Source: Paenibacillus sp. OK003 (GTDB taxonomy: Bacteria > Bacillota > Bacilli > Paenibacillales > Paenibacillaceae). From it: 64,000 nucleotides of DNA. The stretch spans positions 62,001 to 126,000 of the forward strand of contig NZ_FOBD01000003.1 of NCBI RefSeq assembly GCF_900109515.1. Reading direction: 5' to 3'. This document shows, piece by piece, positions 38,106 to 47,603 of this stretch (position 1 is its first letter; the number at the start of each line of letters is the position of its first letter). Position numbers and translations under genes: made by a program. The notes under the pieces were generated by a model. It was not told the DNA's origin. It saw only the letters and a program-made list of their open reading frames with translations, and did not search any database.

Positions 38106-38948
38106 ATGTCCTATAAACAAATCAAGTGGATGATCTTGCTTATTCCCACCTTGACCGTTGGATTGTGGGAATATGTGCGACATCAGTTTCTGCTCCCCTA
38201 TATATCAATGAATTTGGGCAACTGGCTAACACCAGTCATTGTATATGTTGTGAGTATAACGTTGTTAACTCGGCTGTTTCTTATCTTGGAGCGCATTCAG
38301 AAAGAACTGGAACATGAGCGTGCGGCCAAAGCTGCGCTTGAATCTCGTGAAAAGCTGGCCAAGGAACTTCATGACGGTATCGCCCAATCCCTTTTTTTGT
38401 TGTCAGTGAAAGTGAATCGTTTGGAGGAACAAGCGAAGCAGGATCAACAGTTGGACAATGTGTATTCGATCAAAAAAACGGTTCATGAAGTCAACCGCTA
38501 TGTGCGTCAGGCCATTGCAGACTTGCGATACGACCATAATAGTGAACAAACCACCGCAATGAACGAATCCATTACACTATCTGGGCAAATTCGAAAGGTT
38601 GTCAAAGATATCCCTGTGCGCATCGATGTTGATTGGAGTATCCCGGATGAGGCATTTAATGAAAAAGAAAAAGTAGAAATACTCGCTTGTATTCGGGAGG
38701 CTCTATTTAATATTCAAAAGCATGCATCTGCCTCCCAGGTATGGATTCTGGGAATCGGGCAAAAGGAATGCTGGAAAATCACCATTCGAGATAATGGAAA
38801 AGGGTTTGACATGAATCCTTTTGAACGTAAGGACCGCTATGGATTAAAAATCATGAGAGAACGAATGAAAGAACTGAACTTTAACATGCAATTTCTTAGG
38901 GAACAGCAATTTACTATTGTTGAATTTTCAAAGGAGGGTGAGATGTAA
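38106..38948 (+). CDS. NarL-class sensor histidine kinase (HisKA_3)
   Basis: Small membrane kinase of 280 residues. Two helices near 8-24 and 40-62 frame a short outside loop of about 15 residues, so it probably senses the membrane or works with a partner protein. A coiled-coil (62-82) leads to the phospho-acceptor His89 in 'REKLAKELHDGIAQSLFLLS'. The ATPase domain has 'REALFNIQKHASA' and 'IRDNGKGFD'. GGAGGAG precedes the ATG at 38106. Its stop overlaps the next start by one base (TAATG), pointing to the NarL-type regulator as cognate partner. Confidence 0.92.
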   Translation: MSYKQIKWMILLIPTLTVGLWEYVRHQFLLPYISMNLGNWLTPVIVYVVSITLLTRLFLILERIQKELEHERAAKAALESREKLAKELHDGIAQSLFLLSVKVNRLEEQAKQDQQLDNVYSIKKTVHEVNRYVRQAIADLRYDHNSEQTTAMNESITLSGQIRKVVKDIPVRIDVDWSIPDEAFNEKEKVEILACIREALFNIQKHASASQVWILGIGQKECWKITIRDNGKGFDMNPFERKDRYGLKIMRERMKELNFNMQFLREQQFTIVEFSKEGEM

Positions 38949-39601
38949 TGAGCCATATTCGCGTACTTGTTGTAGACGATCACGCTCATGCGAGAGAAGC
39001 GATATGTGATATTTTATCCATGGATTCCAGCTTCGAAGTGATTGGGGTTGTGTCGGATGGTCAACAGGCGATTGATTTTACAGAGCAATGGCTTCCCGAT
39101 CTGATCCTCATGGACATTCAGATGCCAATCATGAGCGGTCTTGAAGCAACGCAGCGGATCAAATTAATGTTTCCCTATGTGAAAATCGTCATGATTACCG
39201 TCTCGGATGATGTACTCCACCTGCTGGAAGCGTTGAAGCGTGGAGCTCAGGGATATCTGCTCAAAAATCTTGAACCGTCCATGTGGCTGGAATATCTTCA
39301 TTCTATTGTTACCGAAGAAGCACCCTTAAGCCGAGAGGTGGCTTACCAGATTCTCAAAGATGTATCACTGACAGAGAAAAAAGCACCCGACGTTCCGTTA
39401 ACCACAAGAGAAAAAGATATACTGTATGGCGTAGCAGCAGGGTGGACCAACAAAGAAATTGCTCTCAAATATACGATTTCAGAGTACACCGTCAAAAATC
39501 ACTTGAAGAATATTCTGCAAAAGCTGCAGGTTCAAAACCGCGTTCAGCTAACGCGTTATGCACTGGAGCAAGGGCTTATTACAGACAATAAACGTCTGTA
39601 A
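38948..39601 (+). CDS. NarL/LuxR-family response regulator
   Basis: A 217-residue regulator. Receiver with 'RVLVVDDHAHAREAI', phospho-acceptor Asp56 in 'LILMDIQMPIMSG' and Lys in 'AQGYLLKNLEP'. The LuxR HTH is at about 150-210 ('TTREKDILYGVAAGWTNKEIALKYTISEYTVKNHLKNILQKLQVQNRVQLTRYA', spanning recognition helix near 180-190). It is the cognate regulator of the overlapping kinase. A terminator overlaps its stop codon, so the following nickel importer is a separate unit and may be a target. Confidence 0.94.
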   Translation: MSHIRVLVVDDHAHAREAICDILSMDSSFEVIGVVSDGQQAIDFTEQWLPDLILMDIQMPIMSGLEATQRIKLMFPYVKIVMITVSDDVLHLLEALKRGAQGYLLKNLEPSMWLEYLHSIVTEEAPLSREVAYQILKDVSLTEKKAPDVPLTTREKDILYGVAAGWTNKEIALKYTISEYTVKNHLKNILQKLQVQNRVQLTRYALEQGLITDNKRL

Positions 39602-39612
39602 TAGGCTTTTTT
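39578..39612 (+). terminator. Terminator overlapping the stop of the NarL-type regulator
   Basis: Perfect 9-bp arms ATTACAGAC (39578-39586) and GTCTGTAAT (39594-39602), followed by AGGCTTTTTT. The stop codon lies inside the right arm. Confidence 0.75.
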
Positions 39613-39645
39613 ACTTGCAACAATGAATTTGTCACAAATTTTAGC

Positions 39646-39671
39646 CGTAATAGCTCATTGGAGCTATTACG
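39646..39671. promoter_or_regulatory. Perfect 26-bp inverted repeat upstream of the nickel-type importer
   Basis: Arms CGTAATAGCTC and GAGCTATTACG (11 bp, no mismatch) with a 4-nt centre ATTG. No T-run follows on either strand, so it is unlikely to be a terminator. It lies 90 bp before the gene at 39762, where an operator would be expected. Confidence 0.5.
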
Positions 39672-39761
39672 AATATTGATACCATCAAGTACGATATAAC
39701 ACGTATTGTTTTTATTAAATTTTATTCAATCAGAAGCTTCATTAATGGAGGTTAAACAACG

Positions 39762-41294
39762 TTGCAGACAAAGAGAAAAATAACGATGATTTTGGTTTTA
39801 TGCGCAGTGCTTTTCATTTCTGCTTGTTCCAGTACGCCGAAGGAGGCAACAACGCAACCTGCAGCGACGGAAAACAAGGAAGTTATTTTTTTGTTCAACT
39901 TTGCAAGCCAGACGATTGATCCACATCTGGATTATACCCCGCTGAGAGCCGGAGTTACCGAAACCTTGGTTAAGCTGGGCGAGGATTTACAGATCGAGCC
40001 CTGGCTGGCTGAGAAGTGGGACACGAAGGACGGCCAGCATTGGACATTTGAGATTAAGAAGAATGTAACCTTTCAGGATGGACGGGCCCTTGATGCAGAG
40101 GCTGTAAAACAATCTCTTGAACGGGCGATCAAGGTGAATCCAGGCGTAGAACAGGTGTTGAAAATCAAGGACATGAGTGCAGCCGGTCAAACGCTGAACA
40201 TTACGACAGAGCAGCCATTCCCGCAATTTCCGTCCGAGCTTGTTCACCCGAATACGTCGATTCTGGATGTCAATGCAGCTGACCCGGACAAAACCCCTGT
40301 TGGAACTGGACCTTTCAAGGTCACGTCCTTCACAGCAGGAAGTTCACTTAAGGTGGAGCGTTACGATGAATATTGGGGCGGAGCTGCCAAGCTCAGCCGG
40401 GCCTCATTCAACTTTAATGAGGATGCCAGTGCCCGTCTTTCTGCGCTGATGTCCGGTGATGCGGATATTGTGTATCGCCCGCCAACCGAAAGTCTGGAAA
40501 CCATGAAAAATGACTCCACCCTTCATCTGGAATCGGTCACGAGCTTGCGGACACACGAGCTTATTTTCAATACAAACCAATCGGAATTCAAGAATAAATA
40601 TGTACGAAAAGCCTTTGATGCCCTCGTGAATCGTGAGGAATTGAAGGACGTGATTATGGGTGGACAGGCTACGCTTGCAACAGGACCATTCATGCCTGGT
40701 TTCTCCTTTATTCCTTCCTATGAAGCCAAAACGACAGGTACCGAAGCAGCACTCGCATGGTTTGAAAAGGCGGGATATCAGGTGGAGCAGGGTAAAGTCA
40801 GTAAAGACGGAAAGCCGCTAAGCTTGAAGCTTGTAACCTATACATCACGGGCGGAATTCCCGCTGTTTGCTCAGGTGCTGCAAGCACAAGCGAAGGAAAT
40901 CGGTATCAATATTACGATTGAATTCGTGGATAATTATGAAGACTATCTGCTCACCAAAGATGACTGGGATCTGGGCACATACAGTCCATTAATTGCACCA
41001 CGCGGGGATGCCAGTTACTTCCTGAATGTCGCCTTAAAACCTGACGGCACGCTGAATTTCGGCAAAATTAATGATTCGGAGCTGAATCAGTGGATTGATG
41101 AGCTGGATCAGATGGTGGATACCAATAAACGAAATGAATTAATTAAAAAAATTCTGATGCATATTGATGAAGAAACCTATTACTCCTACCTGGTTCATCC
41201 CAATACACTCGTTGTGTATAAAGATCGTGTGAAAAATTGGGTAACCAGCAAAAGCGAATATTACATGCTGACGAATCAACTGGATGTGGAATAG
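39762..41294 (+). CDS. nikA: Nickel/opine-metallophore-type ABC binding lipoprotein
   Basis: The binding protein has 510 residues and belongs to the peptide/nickel family (SBP_bac_5). The lipobox is 'VLFISAC' near residue 22. Family blocks include 'GVTETLVKLGEDLQIEPWLAEKWDTKDGQHWTFEIKKNVTFQDG' (about 60-105), 'PVGTGPFKV' and 'GGAAKLSRASFNF'. The overall pattern is closest to NikA/CntA rather than to oligopeptide OppA. A TTG start follows GGAGGTT. It heads a five-gene operon nikABCDE. Direct nickel versus metal-opine uptake cannot be separated; no opine synthesis genes are in the window. Confidence 0.85.
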   Translation: MQTKRKITMILVLCAVLFISACSSTPKEATTQPAATENKEVIFLFNFASQTIDPHLDYTPLRAGVTETLVKLGEDLQIEPWLAEKWDTKDGQHWTFEIKKNVTFQDGRALDAEAVKQSLERAIKVNPGVEQVLKIKDMSAAGQTLNITTEQPFPQFPSELVHPNTSILDVNAADPDKTPVGTGPFKVTSFTAGSSLKVERYDEYWGGAAKLSRASFNFNEDASARLSALMSGDADIVYRPPTESLETMKNDSTLHLESVTSLRTHELIFNTNQSEFKNKYVRKAFDALVNREELKDVIMGGQATLATGPFMPGFSFIPSYEAKTTGTEAALAWFEKAGYQVEQGKVSKDGKPLSLKLVTYTSRAEFPLFAQVLQAQAKEIGINITIEFVDNYEDYLLTKDDWDLGTYSPLIAPRGDASYFLNVALKPDGTLNFGKINDSELNQWIDELDQMVDTNKRNELIKKILMHIDEETYYSYLVHPNTLVVYKDRVKNWVTSKSEYYMLTNQLDVE

Positions 41295-41296
41295 CG

Positions 41297-42232
41297 ATGA
41301 ACAAGCTTTTGAAACGAAGTATAGAGTTCATTCTCTTTATTTTGCTTCTGTCCTTTATCAGCTTTGTATTTGTAAAATTAGCACCCGGTGATGCGGTAAG
41401 GGAAATACTGCGCTCGGATGATGTGGCCGTAACCTCATCCCAAATGGAACAGCAGCGGGAGGCTTTGGGGCTGAATGACCCTGTGCTCGTGCAGTACGGG
41501 CATTGGCTAGGACGTCTTGTCCGACTCGATCTGGGCACTTCGTACATGACGAATCGTCCGGTAACGGAGGAATTGCTGGACAAATTGCCGGCAACGTTGC
41601 TGTTGACGTGCACTTCACTGCTTGTGCTGATTGTCATCGCCATTCCGCTCGGCACACTGTCCGCCTTATATCCCAATCGTGTCATCGACCGGTTCAGTCG
41701 TCTTCTGGCTGTACTGGGCACCTCAGTCCCTAGCTTCTGGCTGGGGCTTCTTTTAATAGAAGGCTTCTCTGTGAGAACACATCTATTTCCCTCTATGGGG
41801 ACGGGGAGCATTGCGCATCTGGTGCTTCCATCCCTAACACTGGGATTGACCATGGCAGCTGTATACGTGCGCCTCATTCGATCCAGCTTGCTGGAAAGCC
41901 TGGGTCAGGATTTTGTTCGGGGGGCACGGTCCAGAGGGATAGGCGGCCCCAGTGTACTCCTTCGACATGCCTTCCGTCATGCACTCACACCCGTAGTCAC
42001 GATGTTTGGTGTAAGTATCGGAAGTTTGCTAGGGGGAACAGTCGTCATTGAAGTGTTATTCTCCTATCCGGGTATGGGCAAGTTCATTGTTGACGCCATT
42101 CAGAGTCGTGATTATCCGGTTATTCAGGGCTATATGGTCCTGATGGGCCTGATCGTTACGATCATGCACATGCTGGTTGACCTTCTGAATGACGTTCTGA
42201 ACCCCGAGATCCGGCTGAAGGGGGAACGATAA
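41297..42232 (+). CDS. nikB: Nickel/peptide-type ABC permease, NikB-like
   Basis: Membrane subunit of 311 residues with six helices. 'VRLIRSSLLESLGQDFVRGARSRGIGGPSVLLRHAFRHALTPVVTMFG' (about 205-255) is the conserved ATPase-docking loop of the DppB/NikB class. The ATG at 41297 comes two bases after the nikA stop. An upstream ATG in the same frame would lie inside nikA and is rejected. The SD is weak, which suggests coupling to nikA. Confidence 0.9.
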   Translation: MNKLLKRSIEFILFILLLSFISFVFVKLAPGDAVREILRSDDVAVTSSQMEQQREALGLNDPVLVQYGHWLGRLVRLDLGTSYMTNRPVTEELLDKLPATLLLTCTSLLVLIVIAIPLGTLSALYPNRVIDRFSRLLAVLGTSVPSFWLGLLLIEGFSVRTHLFPSMGTGSIAHLVLPSLTLGLTMAAVYVRLIRSSLLESLGQDFVRGARSRGIGGPSVLLRHAFRHALTPVVTMFGVSIGSLLGGTVVIEVLFSYPGMGKFIVDAIQSRDYPVIQGYMVLMGLIVTIMHMLVDLLNDVLNPEIRLKGER

Positions 42233-42234
42233 TT

Positions 42235-43077
42235 ATGTTTAAAACCAAGTTTAGACTTACCCCTCCGGTGCAAAAACCAAAAATGAGCGTTCACATCATC
42301 ATATTGGTGCTCGTTGTTTTGATCTTGATCTGTGCGCCTTATGTCGTTCCTTATGATCCCTATGCGGTAAACTTGGCGATGCGGCTTCTGCCTCCAGGTA
42401 TGGACCATCTACTGGGAACTGATGATCTCGGTCGAGATCTGTTCTCCCGTTTGCTGCTCGGAGGAAGGAATACGGTAGGAACCAGTCTGATGGTTCTCCT
42501 GAGTTCACTCGTGATCGGGATTCCCGCAGGCTTAATGGCCGGGTATGCAGGCGGGTGGCTGGATCGAATCTATAAACGAATTTCGGATGCTTTTCTTGCG
42601 TTTCCAGATTTCATCATTGCCATTGTGCTCAGTGGACTGATGGGACCAGGTATCTTCAACCTGATGATTGCCATCGTTTCGGTCAAATGGATTACGTACT
42701 CTCGCATCGTTCGCAATAGCGTGATCGCGGAGAAAAATCAGGAGTATATTACCATTGCTCGCCTGAGCGGATTACGCCCTCATCAGATTTTGTGGAAGCA
42801 TTTACTACCCCATGCGTTGTCTCATGTGATTGTGATCGCTTCGCTGGATATCGGTAAAATCATTCTCATGATTGCCTCGCTCTCCTATATTGGATTGGGG
42901 GCACAGCCTCCTGCACCAGAATGGGGGGCGATGCTGAATGAGGGACGGGCATACTTTCATAGCTCACCATATCTGATGATTGCCCCTGGACTCGCGATCA
43001 TGCTTGTGGTGCTCTGGTCCAACATGCTGGGAGACCGAGTGCGCGATAGGCTGGATGTCAAACGAAGCAGGGAGTGA
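42235..43077 (+). CDS. nikC: Nickel/peptide-type ABC permease, NikC-like
   Basis: The permease has 280 residues and begins two bases after the nikB stop. The N-terminal 'HLLGTDDLGRDLFSRLLLGGRNTVGTSLMV' and the docking loop 'QEYITIARLSGLRPHQILWKHLLPHALSHV' are characteristic of the DppC/NikC class. 'YIGLGAQPPAPEWGAML' near the C-terminus is a further signature. It pairs with NikB. Confidence 0.92.
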   Translation: MFKTKFRLTPPVQKPKMSVHIIILVLVVLILICAPYVVPYDPYAVNLAMRLLPPGMDHLLGTDDLGRDLFSRLLLGGRNTVGTSLMVLLSSLVIGIPAGLMAGYAGGWLDRIYKRISDAFLAFPDFIIAIVLSGLMGPGIFNLMIAIVSVKWITYSRIVRNSVIAEKNQEYITIARLSGLRPHQILWKHLLPHALSHVIVIASLDIGKIILMIASLSYIGLGAQPPAPEWGAMLNEGRAYFHSSPYLMIAPGLAIMLVVLWSNMLGDRVRDRLDVKRSRE

Positions 43078-43084
43078 GAAGGAG

Positions 43085-43897
43085 ATGAGTTTACTCCAAA
43101 TAAACGGACTTCGGCTTGTGGCCGGAGAGCAGACTCTTATTCACGATATGGATCTGTCCATTAACGATGGCGAGTGGATGACTGTCATTGGGGAGAGTGG
43201 CAGCGGAAAAACACTTACAGGCTTGTCTATTGGTCGTTTGCTTCCAAATGGGGTGCGCCATACGGCAGGACAAATCCTGTTTAACGGCCAGTCTTTGTCC
43301 GAGCTGCCCGAGAAACAGTTGAATCGGCTGCGCGGCAAAGAAATTGCATATGTATTTCAAGACTATACAGGCGTGTTTAGCCCGTTTCTTCCAATAGGCA
43401 AACAACTGGATGAGACGCTTAGGGTTCATTATACATGGGGGAGTCAGGAACGGAAGGAACGAATTGTACAAGCTCTGAATGACGTTTCCTTGCCTGCAAA
43501 ACGAGTTATTGTTAGTTATCCGTTCCAGCTAAGTGGCGGACAATTGCAGCGGGTATCCATCGCGACGGCGATGCTGCTTGAGCCAAAACTGCTGATTGCG
43601 GACGAGCCAACGTCTGCACTGGACTGGGTTACCGGAACAGAAATACTTGATTTGCTCATTCGACTTAAAGAGAAAACAGGCTGCTCCATTTTGTTTATCA
43701 CCCATGACCTGAAGCTCGCCAGACGCTGCGCGGATCAGATTGTCATTATGCGGGAAGGTCGAATCCTTGAATCGGGTGGTGCTGAGGCCGTGCTGACACA
43801 AGCCACACATCCGTACACCCAAAAGCTTCTGGCAGCCGAATTGATGCTATCTTATGCTGAACCTGTCATACGTACGAAGCGAGGTGAATTATCATGA
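43085..43897 (+). CDS. nikD: ABC transporter ATPase, NikD-like
   Basis: ATPase of 270 residues. Walker A is 'GESGSGKT', the signature 'LSGGQLQRV', and Walker B 'LLIADEPTSALD'. The switch His lies in 'LFITHDLKLARR'. A peptide/nickel-type C-terminal tail is present ('THPYTQKLLAAE'). AGAAGGAG directly precedes the ATG at 43085. Its stop overlaps the nikE start (ATGA). It forms an ATPase heterodimer with NikE. Confidence 0.93.
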   Translation: MSLLQINGLRLVAGEQTLIHDMDLSINDGEWMTVIGESGSGKTLTGLSIGRLLPNGVRHTAGQILFNGQSLSELPEKQLNRLRGKEIAYVFQDYTGVFSPFLPIGKQLDETLRVHYTWGSQERKERIVQALNDVSLPAKRVIVSYPFQLSGGQLQRVSIATAMLLEPKLLIADEPTSALDWVTGTEILDLLIRLKEKTGCSILFITHDLKLARRCADQIVIMREGRILESGGAEAVLTQATHPYTQKLLAAELMLSYAEPVIRTKRGELS

Positions 43898-44676
43898 GCG
43901 AAGAGGCGGTGCTTACCGTTCAAAACCTGATCAAGAACTATCCTGGACATACAAAGGCGATAGACGGAATTTCCTTCAGCATTCGTTCGGGAGAATGTGT
44001 GGGACTGATCGGAGAAAGCGGGAGCGGAAAGAGTACCTTGGCACGCTGTATTTTAATGATGGAGAAGATGGAATCAGGACAAATATGGTTTCAGGGAAGA
44101 GAGATGTTGCAACCACGGACTGCTTCCGCCTATCGTGCCCTTCAGGGTCAAGTTCAGGCGGTATTTCAAAATCCTGCATCAAGTCTCAATCCCAGACTAC
44201 GGATCATCGATTCCTTGATGGAACCGCTGGACACCCTCAAGCATCGAACACCTGTGATTGTTCAGGATTGCAGGCAGGACAGGCTAAAGTGTGCCAAACG
44301 GCTGCTGAATATGGTGGAGCTGCCAGAGCATCTCCTGCATCAGTATCCTCATGAGCTCAGTGGAGGACAGAAGCAGCGCGTCGCTATTGCCAGAGCAATA
44401 AGCAGCGAGCCATCCCTGATCATCATGGATGAACCCACATCCAGTCTGGATATGATTACACAAGCTCAGATCATTGAGATGCTTATGACACTGCAAAAAA
44501 ATATCGGATTTGCCTGTTTATTTATTTCACATGATCTGGCTACAATCCAGCGTATATCCGATCGAATTATGGTGATACAGCAGGGACGAATCATCGACCA
44601 TTTTGCTAAAGAAGCTTTGTATACATTCGAGAGGCATGCGTATACGCAACAGTTAGTTCACAAATACCGATCATGA
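43894..44676 (+). CDS. nikE: ABC transporter ATPase, NikE-like
   Basis: A 260-residue ATPase with Walker A 'GESGSGKST', signature 'LSGGQKQRV', Walker B '[12 protein letters not shown]' and switch His in '[12 protein letters not shown]'. The N-terminal substrate-class block is '[22 protein letters not shown]'. It starts in an ATGA overlap with nikD and ends the operon. The 260 bp between it and copA holds no convincing gene or terminator. Confidence 0.93.
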   Translation: MSEEAVLTVQNLIKNYPGHTKAIDGISFSIRSGECVGLIGESGSGKSTLARCILMMEKMESGQIWFQGREMLQPRTASAYRALQGQVQAVFQNPASSLNPRLRIIDSLMEPLDTLKHRTPVIVQDCRQDRLKCAKRLLNMVELPEHLLHQYPHELSGGQKQRVAIARAISSEPSLIIMDEPTSSLDMITQAQIIEMLMTLQKNIGFACLFISHDLATIQRISDRIMVIQQGRIIDHFAKEALYTFERHAYTQQLVHKYRS

Positions 44677-44936
44677 ATCTAAATCATATTCACTTGAATG
44701 TTTCATGTTTACCGGGGCAAGGGTCGAGATGATGTCATCACCCGCCGTTTTAGCCAGTAATGCTGTCCAGCTTGTGGATGAGAAAATGTTTTGAGTGACA
44801 GTCGCTTCCAATAAGCAAATGACTTTCCCCAGTTTCCAAGCAGCACATATTGTTTATAATTCGACGGATATCTATTCCCATATAAGCTAATAGGAAGTTA
44901 AATGGATCATCTAGTTTAAAGAAGGAGACCGCAATT

Positions 44937-47453
44937 ATGGACAAACTTTCCACCTCAAACTCATTTCGTACCGATCAGCCTGTGTTTTGGCAAACAACAC
45001 TTCAAATTAAGGGGATGTCATGTGCAGCCTGTTCAGCTCGCATTGAAAAAGGATTGTCTCGCATGGAAGGTGTTCAACAGGCTAACGTCAATCTCGCGAT
45101 GGAGAAGGCAACCATATCCTATGATCCAGCAAATATTGGCGTGAACGATTTTCGGGAGAAAGTGGAGGCCTTGGGATTTGAGACGGTAACCGAATTCGTG
45201 GATTTGAACATATCAGGCATGACCTGTGCAGCCTGTTCAGCAAGGATTGAGAAGGGCCTCTCCCGCCTGCCGGGCGTTTCTCGCGCCAATGTGAACCTGG
45301 CGCTGGAAACTGGCCATATTGAATATTTCGCCGGAACATTAAAAGGCTCGGATGTAATACACAAGATCAGACAATTGGGCTATAGTGCACAGATCAAGGC
45401 GACGGAAGAAGAAATAATCTCTATGAGAGAACAGGAATTGGAGCGAAAAAAATGGAACTGGATCCTGTCCGCCATCCTCTCTTTCCCGTTATTATGGGCG
45501 ATGGTAGGGCACTTTTCCTTCACTTCCTGGATCTGGGTGCCTGATGTATTTATGAATCCATTATTTCAATGGGTGCTCGCTACACCCGTGCAATTCATCC
45601 TGGGTCGTCAGTTTTACATCGGTGCGTATAAGGCATTGAAAAACAGAAGTGCCAATATGGACGTACTGGTCGCCCTTGGAACAAGTATGGCTTATCTCTA
45701 TAGTCTCTACTTGACATCATTGACCAGCACAGGTGGTTTATCCGGTCACAATCATGGAGGCAGCGCAATTGTAGCCGATGCTGCGAGTGTCGCGTCACAA
45801 GCTCCTGTTGATTTTTATTTTGAAACCAGTGCCGTGCTGATCACTCTCATTCTGCTGGGAAAATGGCTGGAAGCTCTGGCCAAGGGACGTTCCACCCAAT
45901 CCATCAAAAGTCTGATGGAGATGGTTCCGCGAAGCGCAAGGGTGATTCGGGATGGTCAGGAAATGACGCTTGTTCCTGACTACGTGCTGACTAACGATAT
46001 TGTCATTGTCAAGCCAGGCGAAAAAATACCGGTCGACGGCATCGTGGAGGAGGGAGTTTCTTCCGTTGATGAATCGATGCTGAGCGGCGAAAGCCTCCCG
46101 GTTGACAAGAAACCGGGTGACTCTGTTACAGGAGCTACATTGAATAAAAACGGCATACTGCGCTTGAGGGCAACACGTGTAGGTGCAGATAGCGCACTGT
46201 CGCAAATTATTAAAATTGTCGAACAGGCGCAAGGCTCCAAGGCGCCCATACAACGGATTGCCGATGTGATTTCAGGTATTTTTGTACCCATTGTAGTCAG
46301 CCTTGCAGCCGTTACGTTTCTATTCTGGTATTTGCTGATTAGTCCTAATGACTTCGGCGGTGCTCTGGAGAAGGCGATTGCGGTACTGGTCATCGCTTGT
46401 CCTTGCGCTCTGGGGCTAGCCACTCCGACCTCCATTATGGCGGGTTCCGGGCGGGCAGCCGAGTACGGCATTTTGTTCAAAGGCGGAGAATATTTGGAAT
46501 CTGCTAAGCATATTCAGACGGTCGTTCTGGACAAAACAGGAACAGTGACCAACGGAAAGCCGGTTCTGACAGATGTTAAACCAGCTCCGAACTGGACGAA
46601 GATAGAGCTTCTGAACCGGGTAGGTGCTGTAGAGCAAAGCTCCGAACATCCACTGGCTGAAGCGATTGTCGAAGGGCTCAAAGCAACAGGTTTGAACCAC
46701 TTTCCGAAGTCAGAGCACTTCAAGAACATGCCAGGTTATGGGGTACAAGCAACTGTACAGGGACAAGAAGTTCTCATTGGTACACGACGATTGCTTGCAG
46801 ATCAACAAGTTCAGGTTCCCCAAGAAACGCTGCTTCAAATGTCCGGGCTGGAAGAGCAGGGGAAGACCACGATGCTCATCGCTGTAGATGGACAATGGGC
46901 AGGAATGGTCGCTGTTGCAGATACGATCAAAGACACGTCAAGACAAGCCATCAGCCGGCTTCAAGCTATGGGCATTAATGTAATCATGATGACAGGAGAC
47001 AACGAGCGCACAGCGCGATCGGTGGCTGAGCAGGCTGGCATCTTGAACGTACTGGCTGAAGTGCTGCCAGAGCGTAAAGCGGCAGAAATACAGAAGCTTC
47101 AGGAACGCGGCCAGAAGGTGGCTATGGTAGGGGATGGGATTAATGACGCTCCTGCTCTGGCTGTTGCCGATATCGGCATGGCCATTGGAACCGGAACAGA
47201 TGTTGCCGTGGAAGCTGCGGATGTCACGCTGATGCGTGGGGATTTGAACAGCATAGCAGATGCCATTGAACTTAGTCGAAGAACCATGCTTAATATCAAG
47301 CAAAACCTGTTCTGGGCGCTGGCGTATAATGTCATTGGCATTCCAATTGCAGCCCTGGGTTTCTTAGCCCCTTGGCTGGCCGGTGCCGCAATGGCTTTCA
47401 GTTCCGTTTCAGTAGTACTGAATTCCTTGCGTCTTCAAAAAATGAAGCTGTAA
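44937..47453 (+). CDS. copA: Copper-exporting P1B-type ATPase
   Basis: The 838-residue protein pumps Cu(I) out of the cytoplasm. Two N-terminal metal-binding domains carry CxxC in '[15 protein letters not shown]' (about 25-40) and '[15 protein letters not shown]' (about 95-110). The membrane metal site is '[14 protein letters not shown]' (CPC near 486). The phosphorylation site is DKTGT near 531. The HP motif lies in '[10 protein letters not shown]' and the hinge in '[12 protein letters not shown]' near 731. A His-rich loop (HNHGG) lies between early helices. No csoR or copZ is adjacent. AAGGAGA gives the start. A terminator follows. Confidence 0.96.
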   Translation: MDKLSTSNSFRTDQPVFWQTTLQIKGMSCAACSARIEKGLSRMEGVQQANVNLAMEKATISYDPANIGVNDFREKVEALGFETVTEFVDLNISGMTCAACSARIEKGLSRLPGVSRANVNLALETGHIEYFAGTLKGSDVIHKIRQLGYSAQIKATEEEIISMREQELERKKWNWILSAILSFPLLWAMVGHFSFTSWIWVPDVFMNPLFQWVLATPVQFILGRQFYIGAYKALKNRSANMDVLVALGTSMAYLYSLYLTSLTSTGGLSGHNHGGSAIVADAASVASQAPVDFYFETSAVLITLILLGKWLEALAKGRSTQSIKSLMEMVPRSARVIRDGQEMTLVPDYVLTNDIVIVKPGEKIPVDGIVEEGVSSVDESMLSGESLPVDKKPGDSVTGATLNKNGILRLRATRVGADSALSQIIKIVEQAQGSKAPIQRIADVISGIFVPIVVSLAAVTFLFWYLLISPNDFGGALEKAIAVLVIACPCALGLATPTSIMAGSGRAAEYGILFKGGEYLESAKHIQTVVLDKTGTVTNGKPVLTDVKPAPNWTKIELLNRVGAVEQSSEHPLAEAIVEGLKATGLNHFPKSEHFKNMPGYGVQATVQGQEVLIGTRRLLADQQVQVPQETLLQMSGLEEQGKTTMLIAVDGQWAGMVAVADTIKDTSRQAISRLQAMGINVIMMTGDNERTARSVAEQAGILNVLAEVLPERKAAEIQKLQERGQKVAMVGDGINDAPALAVADIGMAIGTGTDVAVEAADVTLMRGDLNSIADAIELSRRTMLNIKQNLFWALAYNVIGIPIAALGFLAPWLAGAAMAFSSVSVVLNSLRLQKMKL

Positions 47454-47511
47454 CTACCCTTAGAATGGAATCGGTAAGCAAATATCAAATCATAGACGCC
47501 AAATCAATCTA

Positions 47512-47555
47512 AAAACGGAAAAGCTCCTTATTAAAAGGGCTTTTCCGTTTTTTAT
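47512..47555. terminator. Terminator between copA and the PepSY gene
   Basis: Perfect 13-bp arms AAAACGGAAAAGC (47512-47524) and GCTTTTCCGTTTT (47539-47551) with a T-run. The A-rich left flank makes it work on the minus strand too. Confidence 0.85.
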
Positions 47556-47603
47556 GACTATACGAGCAGATGTTTTCGACGAACAATTAAAATCCTGATC
47601 AGT

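Noticed and set aside
44750..44953. Minus-strand 67-codon frame between nikE and copA
   Set aside because: Some regular-looking sequence, but no SD, no recognisable family, and it overlaps the copA start. Not supported as a gene.
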